Source: Actinomycetota bacterium (GTDB taxonomy: Bacteria > Actinomycetota > Actinomycetes > Nanopelagicales > Nanopelagicaceae). Taken from it: a DNA stretch of 7,690 bases. A program made the translations under genes and the position numbers. Positions within the stretch are counted from its first letter, which is position 1; every line of letters begins with the position of its first letter. Shown one piece after another: positions 1 to 7,690 of the stretch. The notes beneath the pieces are model-generated. The model was given only the letters and a program-made list of their open reading frames with translations, searched no databases and was not told the DNA's origin. The stretch spans positions 1-7,690 of the forward strand of contig JAQCAO010000061.1 of the NCBI GenBank assembly GCA_027731885.1, written 5' to 3'.

Positions 1-528
1 AAGAGCATCCATATCTTTCTCCGAAAGGGCAGGCACTGATACCGCAACGCCCGGCAGATTAATACCTTTATTGTTGCTAACTGCACCAGGCTCGATAACT
101 TTGGTGATTACATCATTTCCCTTAACTTCAAGAACTTCTACAGTTACTTTTCCATCGTCGATGAGAATACGATCACCGGTTTTACAATCTCCTGGCAAGC
201 CTTTATAGGTTGTTCCAACTCGATCTTTCGTTCCCTCAACTTCATCAGTCGTTATGGTAAAAATGTCACCTCGGATAAGTTCGTGTGGGCCTGCCTTGAA
301 TCGGGCCAATCGAATCTTGGGTCCCTGTAAGTCAATTAAAATTGCAACTGGAACGCCCGCCTCTTTGGCCGCGAGACGAACTTGATCATAACGTCTTTGA
401 TGTTCTGGATATCCCCCGTGTGAAAGATTTAAACGAGCCATGTTCATTCCAGCGCCAATTAGCTCGCGAACTTTGTCAGGTGAATCTACTGCTGGGCCCA
501 TTGTGCAGACAATTTTCGCGCGACGCAT
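1..528 (-). CDS. pyk: Pyruvate kinase, N-terminal 176 residues (3' end beyond window)
   Basis: Catalyses phosphoenolpyruvate + ADP to pyruvate + ATP, the last step of glycolysis, in the cytosol. The visible 176 residues start MRRAKIVCTMGP and contain the family signature MARLNLSHG (R32, N34, S36; N34 and S36 correspond to the monovalent-cation ligands and R32 to a phosphate-binding residue), then DLQGPKIR at 66-73. The lid-like B domain runs from about 75 to 157 and includes LIDDGKV (122-128). The barrel resumes with NLPGVAVSVPALSEKD at 157-172. The gene leaves the window at base 1, so roughly the last two thirds is missing. The ATG at 528 is chosen because AAGGT lies at 535-539, six bases upstream, and the protein begins at the usual point of the family. 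DLQGPKIR places Leu, Gln and Lys where K+-dependent enzymes have Thr, Lys and Glu, suggesting a K+-independent form. It lies 77 bases after gltD on the same strand with no clear terminator between, so read-through from gltBD is possible. Identity is firm. Confidence 0.96.
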   Translation of the reverse strand, partial: MRRAKIVCTMGPAVDSPDKVRELIGAGMNMARLNLSHGGYPEHQRRYDQVRLAAKEAGVPVAILIDLQGPKIRLARFKAGPHELIRGDIFTITTDEVEGTKDRVGTTYKGLPGDCKTGDRILIDDGKVTVEVLEVKGNDVITKVIEPGAVSNNKGINLPGVAVSVPALSEKDMDAL

Positions 529-534
529 ATGTCT

Positions 535-539
535 ACCTT
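535..539 (-). promoter_or_regulatory. Ribosome binding site of pyk
   Basis: AAGGT on the minus strand, six bases before the ATG at 528. It supports this ATG as the start and shows that pyk can be translated independently of gltD. Confidence 0.65.
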
Positions 540-605
540 ATCTAATCGAAATCGTTCCCGGACGGTTAGTAGTGAAAAATTGCAGAGTAAATATCTTTAA
601 GAGTT

Positions 606-2060
606 CTAGACCATCAAAGATCGATCAGTTGGTTCGATCGGCGCAGGAAGTTGAGTCTCACCCTCAAGGTATTTATCGACGCCTGCAGCTGCGCTGCGAC
701 CCTCGGCGATAGCCCAGACAATAAGTGATTGACCACGTCCGGCATCGCCAGCCACGAAGATACCCTCGACGCTACTCTGATAATTTTCATCACGCTTAAT
801 ATTTCCGCGATCATCAAATTCGACTGCTAATTTTTTTACGAGGTGCCATTTCTCAGGACCGGTGAAGCCCATTGCCAAGAAGACGAAATCGGCAGGTAGC
901 TCTTTTTCGGTGCCCGGAACTGGTTCGAACTTTCCATTGACGAATTTAGTTTCAACTATCTTCAACGCCTTAAGATTTCCGTTTCCATCTCCAACAAATT
1001 CTTCAGTGCTCACAGAGAAAACGCGATTATCTAACTCTTCGTGTGCAGATGAAACGCGATAGATCATTGGATAGGTTGGCCAAGGTTGTCCGCTGGGACG
1101 CTCTTCAGTCGGGCGTGGCATGATTTCTAACTGAGTGACGCTGGCTGCGCCTTGACGGATAGAAGTACCTAGGCAATCAGCGCCGGTATCTCCACCACCC
1201 AATATAACTACATGCTTTCCGGCAACGTTGATATCTGGGTTGGTTACTTCACCAAGGGCTTGCTTATTTCCCCAAGGTAGAAATTCCATCGCTTGATAAA
1301 CGCCTCTATTTTCACGCCCTTTGATCGGCAGATCACGCCATTGGGTCGCGCCGACTGCGATAACAATTGCATCGTACTTTCTGCGCAGATCAGCGCCGGT
1401 TAATTCAACTCCGACATCTACACCAGGACGAAAACGGGTTCCCTCTTTCTCCATTTGATTTAGGCGGCGATCGAGAACGCTCTTCTCCATTTTAAATTCC
1501 GGAATTCCGTAGCGTAGCAGCCCACCAATTTTATCTGCGCGCTCGTAAACCGCGACGGTATGTCCAGCGCGAGTTAACTGTTGCGCAGCGGCGAGTCCTG
1601 CTGGACCAGAACCAATAACTGCAACGGTCTTACCTGTTAGGCGATCTGGTGGAGTTGGCTTTACATTTCCAGCACCAAAAGCCTCTTCGATTGTGCGCAA
1701 CTCAACTTGTTTGATTGTCACCGCATCAGCGTTGATTCCAACGACGCAAGCAGTCTCGCATGGCGCAGGGCAGAGCCGCCCAGTGAATTCAGGAAAGTTA
1801 TTGGTGGCGTGAAGACGAGCAATCGCCTCCTCTTTATCTCCGCGCCAAATCAAATCGTTCCATTCTGGAATTAGATTTCCGAGCGGGCAACCTTCGTGGC
1901 AGAACGGAATTCCACAATCCATGCAACGCCCGGCTTGTTTCTGCAGGTGCTCCATGCTCTGGGGTTCATAGACTTCATGCCAATCTTTAATGCGCACATC
2001 TACCGGTCGGCGCTTTGGCATTTCGCGTGGCGTAGTTAAAAATCCCTTTGGATCAGCCAT
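606..2060 (-). CDS. gltD: Glutamate synthase (NADPH) small subunit
   Basis: Beta subunit of bacterial glutamate synthase (GOGAT). It takes electrons from NADPH onto FAD and passes them through iron-sulfur clusters to the FMN of GltB. The 484 residues are a normal full length. The N-terminal domain has cysteines at 46, 49, 54 and 58 (C-x2-C-x4-C-x3-C) and at 97, 101 and 105, which in the family supply ligands for two [4Fe-4S] clusters. The FAD site is [12 protein letters not shown] at 148-159. The NADPH site is [12 protein letters not shown] at 285-296. The closing FAD motif is [13 protein letters not shown] at 433-445. The ATG at 2060 overlaps the end of gltB by 8 bases (ATGGCTGA holds both start and gltB stop), with GGAGGT eight bases upstream, so translational coupling is likely. 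The fold is shared with other FAD/NADPH Fe-S oxidoreductase subunits (for example PreT and the NfnB-type proteins), but position next to gltB settles the assignment. Confidence 0.97.
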   Translation of the reverse strand: MADPKGFLTTPREMPKRRPVDVRIKDWHEVYEPQSMEHLQKQAGRCMDCGIPFCHEGCPLGNLIPEWNDLIWRGDKEEAIARLHATNNFPEFTGRLCPAPCETACVVGINADAVTIKQVELRTIEEAFGAGNVKPTPPDRLTGKTVAVIGSGPAGLAAAQQLTRAGHTVAVYERADKIGGLLRYGIPEFKMEKSVLDRRLNQMEKEGTRFRPGVDVGVELTGADLRRKYDAIVIAVGATQWRDLPIKGRENRGVYQAMEFLPWGNKQALGEVTNPDINVAGKHVVILGGGDTGADCLGTSIRQGAASVTQLEIMPRPTEERPSGQPWPTYPMIYRVSSAHEELDNRVFSVSTEEFVGDGNGNLKALKIVETKFVNGKFEPVPGTEKELPADFVFLAMGFTGPEKWHLVKKLAVEFDDRGNIKRDENYQSSVEGIFVAGDAGRGQSLIVWAIAEGRSAAAGVDKYLEGETQLPAPIEPTDRSLMV

Positions 2061-5000
2061 TTGCTGCGACCTCCATTACATATTGATCAACTGGTAGACC
2101 ATCTTTTGTAGCTCGTGCAATTGCAGCAAGCACCCGTGCATAATCGCGCGGCATAATCAATGAGATGCGATTAATCGCAGAGCTCCAATCCTTTAGAAGT
2201 TCGGCGGCGACTTTAGAGCCAGTTTCGGCGTGGAAGTTCGAGATTATCGATTTAAGAACTTCTCGTTGATCTTCCGGAACTGCCAAGATATCTACCATTT
2301 CGGTATTTACCTGCGCTGGATTTAAATCAAGGACGAAGGCGCGACCTCCTGACATACCTGCAGCAAAGTTGCGGCCTGTGCTGCCTAATATGACCACGGT
2401 TCCACCAGTCATATATTCGCAGCCATGATCTCCTACTCCTTCGACGACAGCAGTCGCGCCTGAGTTTCGAACACAGAATCTTTCTCCAACTAAGCCGCGA
2501 ATAAATATCTCACCTGATGTCGCGCCATAGCCAATAACATTTCCGGCAATGACATTCTCGTGAGATGCAAACGTCGCGCGCTCATCTGGACGAACGACGA
2601 CGCGTCCACCAGAAATTCCCTTGCCTACATAATCGTTGCTGTCACCATATAAACGAATTGCGATGCCGCGTGGAAGGAATGCGCCAAGGGATTGTCCGGC
2701 AGAACCGTGAAGTGTGACATCGATGGTTCCTGGAGTGAGTCCATCGGCTCCAAAGCGGCGAGTTACTTCAGCGCCTAACATTGTCCCTACAGTGCGATTT
2801 ACATTTCTCACAGGTAGATCAATTCGCACTGGCTCTCTCTTATCTAGGGCCGCTGCCGAAAGTGTTATCAATTGGTTATCTAGCGCTGCAGCAAGGCCGT
2901 GATCTTGTTCAGTTGTGCGATGAAGTGGTGAGTCAACATCTGGACGAATCAATAGCGGCGCTAGATCAAGGCCGCTCGCCTTCCAGTAATTAACTGCGTC
3001 ACGAGTATCAAGATATTCAACGTGGCCAATTGCTTCTTGCAGCGTGCGGAAGCCAAGTTTCGCCAAAATCTCGCGAACTTCTTCGGCGATATATTCAAAG
3101 AATGTTTCAACAAACTCTGGTTTGCCAGTAAAGCGTTTACGGAGCTCTGGGTTTTGAGTGGCAACACCAACGGGACAGGTATCTAAGTGGCAGACCCGCA
3201 TCATTACACAACCCGAAACAACTAGCGGCGCTGTCGCAAATCCGTACTCCTCTGCGCCGAGTAGCGCAGCGATTACTACATCGCGACCAGTCTTTAATTG
3301 ACCATCGGCTTGAACAACGATGCGATCGCGTAGCCCATTAAGTAGCAAGGTTTGCTGGGTCTCTGCCAAGCCAAGTTCCCACGGAGCGCCCGCATGCTTT
3401 AAAGATGTAAGTGGCGAAGCACCGGTGCCACCATCGTGGCCAGAGATTAAGACAACGTCTGCATGTGCTTTAGATACTCCAGCGGCAACGGTACCGACGC
3501 CGACTTCGGCAACTAGTTTGACGTGGATGCGCGCATTCTTATTTGCATTCTTTAAATCGTGAATTAGCTGCGCAAGATCTTCAATTGAGTAAATATCGTG
3601 ATGCGGAGGAGGCGAGATCAATCCCACGCCAGGGGTTGAGTAGCGAACTTTGGCAATCCACGGATAAATTTTATTTCCAGGAAGCTGTCCCCCTTCGCCT
3701 GGTTTAGCACCTTGGGCAATTTTGATCTGAATATCATCAGCGTTAACTAGGTAATCACTAGTCACACCGAAGCGACCACTCGCAACTTGCTTAATAGCGC
3801 TTCGCTTTGAATCGCCATTGGCCATCGGCACTGATCTAGATGGATCCTCTCCGCCTTCACCAGTATTTGATTTTCCACCGAGTCGGTTCATGGCGATAGC
3901 TAAAGTTTCGTGCGCTTCTTGAGAGATTGAACCGTAAGACATTGCTCCAGTTGAGAACCGCTTTACGATCTCTGAGATTGGCTCCACTTCCTCTATCGAG
4001 ATTGCGGGACGCTCTCCCTCCTTAAAGATGAATAAACCGCGTAGCGTCATTAACTCTTTACTTTGTCCATCGACTTTGCTGGTGTAGCGCTTAAAGATGT
4101 CGTAACGCTTTGAGCGAGTTGAGTGCTGGAGAGTAAATACTGTCTCTGGGTTAAATAAGTGCGGTTCGCCATCACGCCGCCATTGGTATTCGCCACCTAT
4201 TGGCAAACGCTTGGTGCCGGGTATCTCTCCCCCGACTGGGTAGGCAATTAGATGTCGAGCAATGGTCTCCTCTGCAATGACATCAAGGCTAATTCCACCT
4301 AGACGTGAGGTAGGGCCAACGAAATATTCGTCAACAACCTCTTGAGATAGGCCTATCGCTTCAAAGACTTGTGCGCCAGTGTAAGAGGCAATTGTTGAAA
4401 TACCCATCTTCGACATTACCTTTAAGACGCCTTTACCCAGGCTCTTTATTATATTTCGAACTGCTTTTTCAGGAGTTATCCCGGTGATTACCCCTTGCAG
4501 AACTAGATCTTCTGCAGACTCCATTGCGAGATATGGATTGACTGCAGCCGCGCCATAGCCAATTAGTAGAGCTACATGGTGCACTTCGCGAACATCGCCT
4601 GCTTCGACTACAAGTCCAACTTTGGTGCGAGTCTTCTCACGAATCAAGTGATGGTGAACTGCTGCTGTGAGCAACAGTGAAGGGATCGGCGTATCTTCTG
4701 CATCGCCGTTGCGATCTGAGAGAACAATAATGTGCGCACCTGCTGCGATGGCGCCAGAAACTTCGCGCTTGATCTCTTCTAAGCGCGTATGCAGAGTATT
4801 TCCATCACCAGTTACTGGAAAGAGTCCACGTACGACGTAACTCTCTAAACCTGGGTAATCCCCGTCGGCATTTACGTGAATAATCTTCGCGAGTTCATCG
4901 TTGTCGATTACTGGAAAAGGTAGCGAAATTTGACGGCAGGATTGCGGACCAGGATCAAGCAGATTGTGTTCGGGTCCAATCGAACCGCCCAAACTAGTGA

Positions 5001-6570
5001 CTAACTCTTCGCGGATTGCATCTAGCGGTGGATTGGTAACCTGAGCAAAGAGTTGTGAGAAGTAATCAAAAAGTAAGCGTGGCTTTTCAGATAAGGCTGC
5101 GATCGGTGAGTCACTACCCATAGAACCAAGGGCTTCCATTCCATTTTTAGCCATCGGCGTCAATAAAATTCTTATCTCTTCTTCGGTATATCCAAAGGCT
5201 CGTTGGCGACGCACAACAGATGAATGCGGATAGACGATGTGCTCGCGCGAAGGCAGATCACTTAACTTCATCATTCCGGCTTGTAGCCACTGTCCATAAG
5301 GCGCGCTATCAGCTAGCTGATCTTTGATCTCATCATCTTCAATGATTCGACCTGCCTCTATATCAACTAAGAACATCTTGCCTGGCTGAAGTCGACCTTT
5401 GCGAACAATTTTCGCGGCAGGGAAATCTAATACTCCGACTTCAGAGGCAAGGATGACTAACCCGTCATCTGTCACCCAGAAACGTGATGGGCGAAGTCCG
5501 TTGCGATCTAAGACTGCGCCAACTTGGTGGCCATCGGTAAATGTCACACAAGCCGGACCATCCCACGGCTCCATTAGAGAAGCATGGAAGGCGTAAAAAT
5601 CGCGACGCTTCTGCGACATTGTCGCGTGATTCTCCCAAGCTTCAGGAATCATCATTAAGACCGCGTGCGGTAGTGAGCGACCACCGAGATATAGCAATTC
5701 TAGAACTTCATCAAAGGATGCTGAGTCACTGCCGGACATTTCAACAATTGGAAATAATCGATCTAAGTCGCCCGGAAGTAGATCGCTTGCGAGAAGTGAT
5801 TCACGCGCACGCATCCAGTTACGATTTCCTTTAACGGTATTAATCTCGCCGTTGTGAGCGATAAAGCGATATGGGTGCGCTAGCGGCCAGGATGGAAATG
5901 TGTTGGTAGAAAAACGGGAGTGGACTAGCGCTAAAGGCGATACAACGCGCTCATCACTTAGATCTGGAAAAAATTCTTCTAACTGTCCAGTAGTAAGCAT
6001 TCCTTTATAGACGATGGTCTGTGAAGAAAGAGATGGGAAGTAAAGATCGAGCGCGTGTTCAGCGCGCTTACGTAAACAAAATGCTAAGCGATCAAGAGCG
6101 ATACCTGATTCGCCATTTAAACCAGATATAAAGAGTTGTTCAAACTTTGGCATAACTGAGACTGCGGTCTTGCCTAGCGAATTTGAATTAATTGGCAATT
6201 CACGCCAACCTAAAACCTGTAAACCTTCTTCTGCAGCAATTTTTGCAATTTCAGCACGAACCTCAGCGCCCTGGGCGATAAAGGCGATGCCTGTCGCATA
6301 GGAATCAGCTGGTGGAAGTTGAAAGTTAACGACGGCGCGATAGAAAGCATCTGGAATACGAATTAAGATTCCTGCACCATCACCGCTATCGGGTTCGGCA
6401 CCAGATGCGCCACGATGCTCCAAACTACGAAGAGCTGTCAGCGCTTGTGCAACGATCTCGTGTGTTGCTACTTTCTTAAGTGTGGCAACCATGGCAACGC
6501 CGCAAGCATCGTGCTCATTCGCAGGGTCGTAAAGACCAAGACGCGCTGGGTAATTAGATGGAAGGGCCAT
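2053..6570 (-). CDS. gltB: Glutamate synthase (NADPH) large subunit
   Basis: Alpha subunit of glutamate synthase. It releases ammonia from glutamine, channels it through the protein and adds it to 2-oxoglutarate on an FMN site, giving glutamate; acts in the cytosol with GltD in ammonium assimilation. Counting from the ATG at 6570 the protein has 1505 residues, the usual length. Domains in order: class II glutamine amidotransferase with catalytic C23 in NEHDACG (expected to become residue 1 after loss of a 22-residue propeptide), [10 protein letters not shown] at 50-59 and HNGEIN from 239; a central domain; the FMN/2-oxoglutarate synthase barrel with [11 protein letters not shown] from 871, [13 protein letters not shown] at 898-910 and GHDGGTGAS from 1044; the [3Fe-4S] cysteines C1121, C1127 and C1132 (C-x5-C-x4-C); and a C-terminal glycine-rich beta-helix from about 1250. 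No catalytic residue is missing. A GTG at 6594 would add eight residues, but it lacks a Shine-Dalgarno sequence and lies inside an inverted repeat, whereas the ATG has AGGAG ten bases upstream. First gene of the gltB-gltD pair. Confidence 0.97.
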   Translation of the reverse strand: MALPSNYPARLGLYDPANEHDACGVAMVATLKKVATHEIVAQALTALRSLEHRGASGAEPDSGDGAGILIRIPDAFYRAVVNFQLPPADSYATGIAFIAQGAEVRAEIAKIAAEEGLQVLGWRELPINSNSLGKTAVSVMPKFEQLFISGLNGESGIALDRLAFCLRKRAEHALDLYFPSLSSQTIVYKGMLTTGQLEEFFPDLSDERVVSPLALVHSRFSTNTFPSWPLAHPYRFIAHNGEINTVKGNRNWMRARESLLASDLLPGDLDRLFPIVEMSGSDSASFDEVLELLYLGGRSLPHAVLMMIPEAWENHATMSQKRRDFYAFHASLMEPWDGPACVTFTDGHQVGAVLDRNGLRPSRFWVTDDGLVILASEVGVLDFPAAKIVRKGRLQPGKMFLVDIEAGRIIEDDEIKDQLADSAPYGQWLQAGMMKLSDLPSREHIVYPHSSVVRRQRAFGYTEEEIRILLTPMAKNGMEALGSMGSDSPIAALSEKPRLLFDYFSQLFAQVTNPPLDAIREELVTSLGGSIGPEHNLLDPGPQSCRQISLPFPVIDNDELAKIIHVNADGDYPGLESYVVRGLFPVTGDGNTLHTRLEEIKREVSGAIAAGAHIIVLSDRNGDAEDTPIPSLLLTAAVHHHLIREKTRTKVGLVVEAGDVREVHHVALLIGYGAAAVNPYLAMESAEDLVLQGVITGITPEKAVRNIIKSLGKGVLKVMSKMGISTIASYTGAQVFEAIGLSQEVVDEYFVGPTSRLGGISLDVIAEETIARHLIAYPVGGEIPGTKRLPIGGEYQWRRDGEPHLFNPETVFTLQHSTRSKRYDIFKRYTSKVDGQSKELMTLRGLFIFKEGERPAISIEEVEPISEIVKRFSTGAMSYGSISQEAHETLAIAMNRLGGKSNTGEGGEDPSRSVPMANGDSKRSAIKQVASGRFGVTSDYLVNADDIQIKIAQGAKPGEGGQLPGNKIYPWIAKVRYSTPGVGLISPPPHHDIYSIEDLAQLIHDLKNANKNARIHVKLVAEVGVGTVAAGVSKAHADVVLISGHDGGTGASPLTSLKHAGAPWELGLAETQQTLLLNGLRDRIVVQADGQLKTGRDVVIAALLGAEEYGFATAPLVVSGCVMMRVCHLDTCPVGVATQNPELRKRFTGKPEFVETFFEYIAEEVREILAKLGFRTLQEAIGHVEYLDTRDAVNYWKASGLDLAPLLIRPDVDSPLHRTTEQDHGLAAALDNQLITLSAAALDKREPVRIDLPVRNVNRTVGTMLGAEVTRRFGADGLTPGTIDVTLHGSAGQSLGAFLPRGIAIRLYGDSNDYVGKGISGGRVVVRPDERATFASHENVIAGNVIGYGATSGEIFIRGLVGERFCVRNSGATAVVEGVGDHGCEYMTGGTVVILGSTGRNFAAGMSGGRAFVLDLNPAQVNTEMVDILAVPEDQREVLKSIISNFHAETGSKVAAELLKDWSSAINRISLIMPRDYARVLAAIARATKDGLPVDQYVMEVAANG
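2069..2074 (-). promoter_or_regulatory. Ribosome binding site of gltD inside gltB
   Basis: GGAGGT on the minus strand within the last codons of gltB, eight bases before the gltD ATG at 2060. This is a near-ideal Shine-Dalgarno match and supports balanced, coupled synthesis of the two subunits. Confidence 0.8.
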
Positions 6571-6580
6571 CTTCTTTGCA

Positions 6581-6585
6581 CTCCT
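6581..6585 (-). promoter_or_regulatory. Ribosome binding site of gltB
   Basis: AGGAG on the minus strand, ten bases before the ATG at 6570. Spacing is slightly long but acceptable. It lies too far downstream to serve the GTG at 6594, so it decides the start in favour of 6570. The 3' arm of the inverted repeat 6586-6618 ends on the adjacent base. Confidence 0.65.
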
Positions 6586-6618
6586 GTTGTCCACACTTGA
6601 AATTTCGTGAGGGACAAC
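6586..6618 (-). repeat. Inverted repeat (possible leader hairpin or operator) before gltB
   Basis: Read on the minus strand, GTTGTCC (6618-6612) is followed after 19 bases by its exact reverse complement GGACAAC (6592-6586). Inside, CAC (6609-6607) can pair with GTG (6596-6594), leaving a ten-base loop that contains the self-complementary GAAATTTC (6606-6599). In RNA this would be a 7+3 bp interrupted stem directly against the gltB Shine-Dalgarno sequence. In DNA it could be a dyad operator with arm centres 26 bases apart. The inverted repeat is seen directly; function is inference. There is no T-run after it, so it is not a standard terminator. Confidence 0.5.
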
Positions 6619-6629
6619 TCTGGCCCAAA

Positions 6630-6647
6630 AATTACCGGCGAATTACC
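6630..6647 (-). promoter_or_regulatory. Tandem 11-bp repeat, possible GlnR-type binding site upstream of gltB
   Basis: On the minus strand GGTAATT occurs at 6647-6641 and again at 6636-6630, separated by CGCC, so the period is exactly 11 bases, or about one helical turn. It can be written GTAAT-N6-GTAAT. Actinobacterial GlnR (OmpR-family nitrogen regulator) sites are direct repeats of the type gTnAC-N6-GaAAC, with the same spacing. The fit is partial: each copy ends in T, not C, and the next positions 11 bases out on either side match poorly. Location upstream of the glutamate synthase genes makes a nitrogen regulator plausible. Confidence 0.3.
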
Positions 6648-6661
6648 ACCGATGGAGCGAA

Positions 6662-6691
6662 AGGGTAGCAAGGTTTAGGGCAAATTGGCAC
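6662..6691 (-). promoter_or_regulatory. Candidate promoter for gltBD
   Basis: On the minus strand GTGCCA (6691-6686) as a poor -35 is followed after 18 bases by TACCCT (6667-6662) as -10, which fits the loose actinobacterial TAnnnT form and is preceded by TGC, an extended -10 element. Transcription would start near 6655, about 85 bases before the gltB ATG. In that case the GGTAATT repeat and the inverted repeat would both lie in the leader. Support is weak, and another start further downstream is equally possible. Confidence 0.25.
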
Positions 6692-6711
6692 GCCCAATAG
6701 GAAAGAGCGCT

Positions 6712-7434
6712 CTAGATCCCGCTCACATGTAGAAGACTTCCAATGACAGCCGTGATCGCCATTCCTATACAACCACCAAGGATCACCCGAATGGTTGGGG
6801 TCAGTATCTTTGAGCCCGCAATCTTGGCGCTGGTAATTCCAGTAAACATCAACCCAATCACGGTAAATCCAACAATGCTAAGAGCGACCGTTCCAGTCGT
6901 TGGAGCAAAAGCGCCGGCAAATGGAATTAAGCCACCTGAAGTAAATGCTGCAGCGGAGGCGATCGCCGCTTGGATGGGACGCGCCTTTGTATGTGGGTGT
7001 TGCCCTAGCTCATCTCGTAAATGAGCCTCTAGGGCATCGCGTGCATGCATTTGTGTTGCAACTTCAAGTGCCAGTTCTGGTGATAGCCCGCGCTTTACAT
7101 AAATTCCCTGTAACTCAAGCAATTCAGAATCGGGATCAATCGCGAGGTGCTCCATTTCCAGCAGGCGATCTGACTCTTCAATATCATTTTGTGAGCGGAC
7201 TGAGACATATTCGCCAACTGCCATAGACATCGCCCCAGCGACTATTCCTGCAACTCCTGCTGCAACTAGAAAGGCTTGCGAGTTTTCTCCACCAACTTTG
7301 GCTGCAGTTACACCAATCATTAGAGATGCTGTTGATACCAAGCCATCATTTGCACCAAGTACTGCAGCGCGTAACCAGCCAGCGCGGTGGGTTCGGTGGC
7401 TTAGGTTGCGTCGATAAACATCTTCCAGAGCCAT
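6712..7434 (-). CDS. VIT/CCC1-family Fe2+/Mn2+ transporter
   Basis: A 240-residue membrane protein of the VIT1/CCC1 family, which moves Fe2+ and Mn2+ out of the cytosol, in characterised members by proton antiport. In a bacterium this would mean export across the cell membrane; the metal cannot be told from sequence. Five membrane segments fit: about 23-45 with GANDGLVSTASL (D30 corresponds to the conserved first-helix aspartate), 53-77 with GAMSMAVGEYVSV (M69, M71 and E75 near the expected transport path), 153-176 with SGGLIPF, 180-203, and 213-237. Between segments 2 and 3 lies a hydrophilic, acid-rich linker (about 78-151; E86, E87, E93, E95, E104, E107, M129, E136 among others) that matches the cytoplasmic metal-binding domain of the family. 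No ferritin-like domain is attached. The ATG at 7434 has AGG eight bases upstream. It starts 41 bases after lgt, suggesting co-transcription with it, and ends 141 bases before gltB. Confidence 0.9.
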   Translation of the reverse strand: MALEDVYRRNLSHRTHRAGWLRAAVLGANDGLVSTASLMIGVTAAKVGGENSQAFLVAAGVAGIVAGAMSMAVGEYVSVRSQNDIEESDRLLEMEHLAIDPDSELLELQGIYVKRGLSPELALEVATQMHARDALEAHLRDELGQHPHTKARPIQAAIASAAAFTSGGLIPFAGAFAPTTGTVALSIVGFTVIGLMFTGITSAKIAGSKILTPTIRVILGGCIGMAITAVIGSLLHVSGI

Positions 7435-7442
7435 ACCAGAAG

Positions 7443-7448
7443 CCTACC
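7443..7448 (-). promoter_or_regulatory. Ribosome binding site of the VIT gene
   Basis: GGTAGG on the minus strand, eight bases before the ATG at 7434. A moderate match that agrees with the chosen start. Confidence 0.45.
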
Positions 7449-7475
7449 CGATCTCAATAAAATTCCGAGTGAAAT

Positions 7476-7690
7476 CTAGCGCTTCGCCTTATCTCGATTT
7501 TTGTAGAAGAGCGCCATTCCTACCAGAAATATGGCGATACTCATCCACTGATTGACTCTGAGCCCGAGCAATTCGTGGGCCGAGTCAATGCGAACTCCCT
7601 CGATAAAGAATCTCGCAACTGAATATCCTGCGATGTAAATATAGAAAACAGATCCGCCATTCCACTTTTTACCAAATTTAATGAGTAGTA
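7476..7690 (-). CDS. lgt: Prolipoprotein diacylglyceryl transferase, C-terminal 70 residues (5' end beyond window)
   Basis: Integral membrane enzyme that transfers diacylglycerol from phosphatidylglycerol to the lipobox cysteine of prolipoproteins, the first step of lipoprotein maturation. Only the last 70 codons plus the TAG stop at 7476-7478 are present, in the frame whose first full codon begins at 7688. The fragment has GYSVARFFIEGVRID, where R26, E30 and R33 of the fragment fit the R-x3-E-x2-R pattern of the family (R239, E243, R246 in E. coli Lgt), then GLRVNQWMS and a final membrane helix (about 49-63 of the fragment). The protein ends only about eight residues after that helix, with a basic tail KNRDKAKR, unlike the long C-terminal extension of many high-GC actinobacteria. 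The VIT gene follows after 41 bases on the same strand, without a convincing terminator. The motifs make the assignment solid despite truncation by the window edge. Confidence 0.93.
   Translation of the reverse strand, partial: LLIKFGKKWNGGSVFYIYIAGYSVARFFIEGVRIDSAHELLGLRVNQWMSIAIFLVGMALFYKNRDKAKR

Noticed and set aside
590..617. Possible pyk promoter on the minus strand: TTGATG (617-612), 16 bases, GATATT (595-590).
   Set aside because: Only four of six bases match in each box, in an AT-rich gap where such matches arise by chance. It remains possible but is not supported enough to list.
342..712. Two plus-strand open frames of 67 and 90 codons over the pyk start and gltD end.
   Set aside because: They lie opposite confidently identified minus-strand genes, resemble no known family, and show compositions typical of antisense shadows.
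6678..6698. Short inverted repeats TTGG/CCAA and GGGC/GCCC around the candidate gltB -35.
   Set aside because: Arms of four bases are too short to separate from chance, and they match no regulator site that I know.
6704..6713. Perfect 10-base palindrome AGAGCGCTCT over the VIT stop codon.
   Set aside because: It has no loop of its own and is followed by only three T residues on the minus strand, so it is not a terminator. At this length it may be chance.
6743..7226. Two overlapping plus-strand open frames of 93 codons each opposite the VIT gene.
   Set aside because: Their hydrophobic character mirrors the membrane helices of the VIT gene on the other strand; no independent start signal or family match was seen.
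1..7690. Search for a novel system (defence genes, mobile element, CRISPR, structured RNA).
   Set aside because: Every sizeable stretch is explained by well-known core genes on one strand. No transposase, integrase, repeat array, tRNA or rRNA was seen.

Overview
This window is a run of five genes, all on the minus strand and apparently intact within the limits of the window. Read in transcription order (high to low coordinate) they are: the 3' end of lgt (prolipoprotein diacylglyceryl transferase), a VIT/CCC1-family Fe2+/Mn2+ transporter, gltB and gltD (large and small subunits of NADPH-dependent glutamate synthase), and the 5' part of a pyruvate kinase gene. The sequence is almost entirely coding. 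The only non-coding stretches are about 41, 141 and 77 bases, and no RNA gene, mobile element, CRISPR array or long repeat was seen.

The organism is most likely an actinobacterium (inference). The order lgt - gltB - gltD - pyk resembles the trp-lgt-glt-pyk neighbourhood I recall from Streptomyces and relatives, and the pyruvate kinase carries the DLQGPKIR signature common in that phylum. Base composition is close to half G+C by eye on sampled lines, intergenic gaps are tight, and Lgt lacks the long C-terminal tail seen in many high-GC actinobacteria. Together these suit a streamlined, lower-GC lineage such as the freshwater planktonic acI/Nanopelagicales group. That placement is a guess and was not tested by a search.

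GltB and GltD form the enzyme that converts glutamine plus 2-oxoglutarate into two glutamates. The two genes overlap by 8 bases, with a strong ribosome binding site for gltD inside gltB, so translation is probably coupled. Pyruvate kinase follows 77 bases after gltD with its own ribosome binding site. The VIT protein may move iron or manganese out of the cytosol; it sits directly upstream of an enzyme that needs three iron-sulfur clusters, though no functional link is proven.

The most interesting non-coding DNA is the 141-base gap before gltB. It holds a weak extended -10 promoter candidate, two copies of GGTAATT spaced exactly 11 bases apart (the spacing used by GlnR/OmpR-type regulators), and a 7+7 base inverted repeat directly abutting the gltB Shine-Dalgarno sequence. 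I see no previously undescribed biological system here: the genes are ordinary core metabolism, and the regulatory leader of gltB is what deserves a second look.
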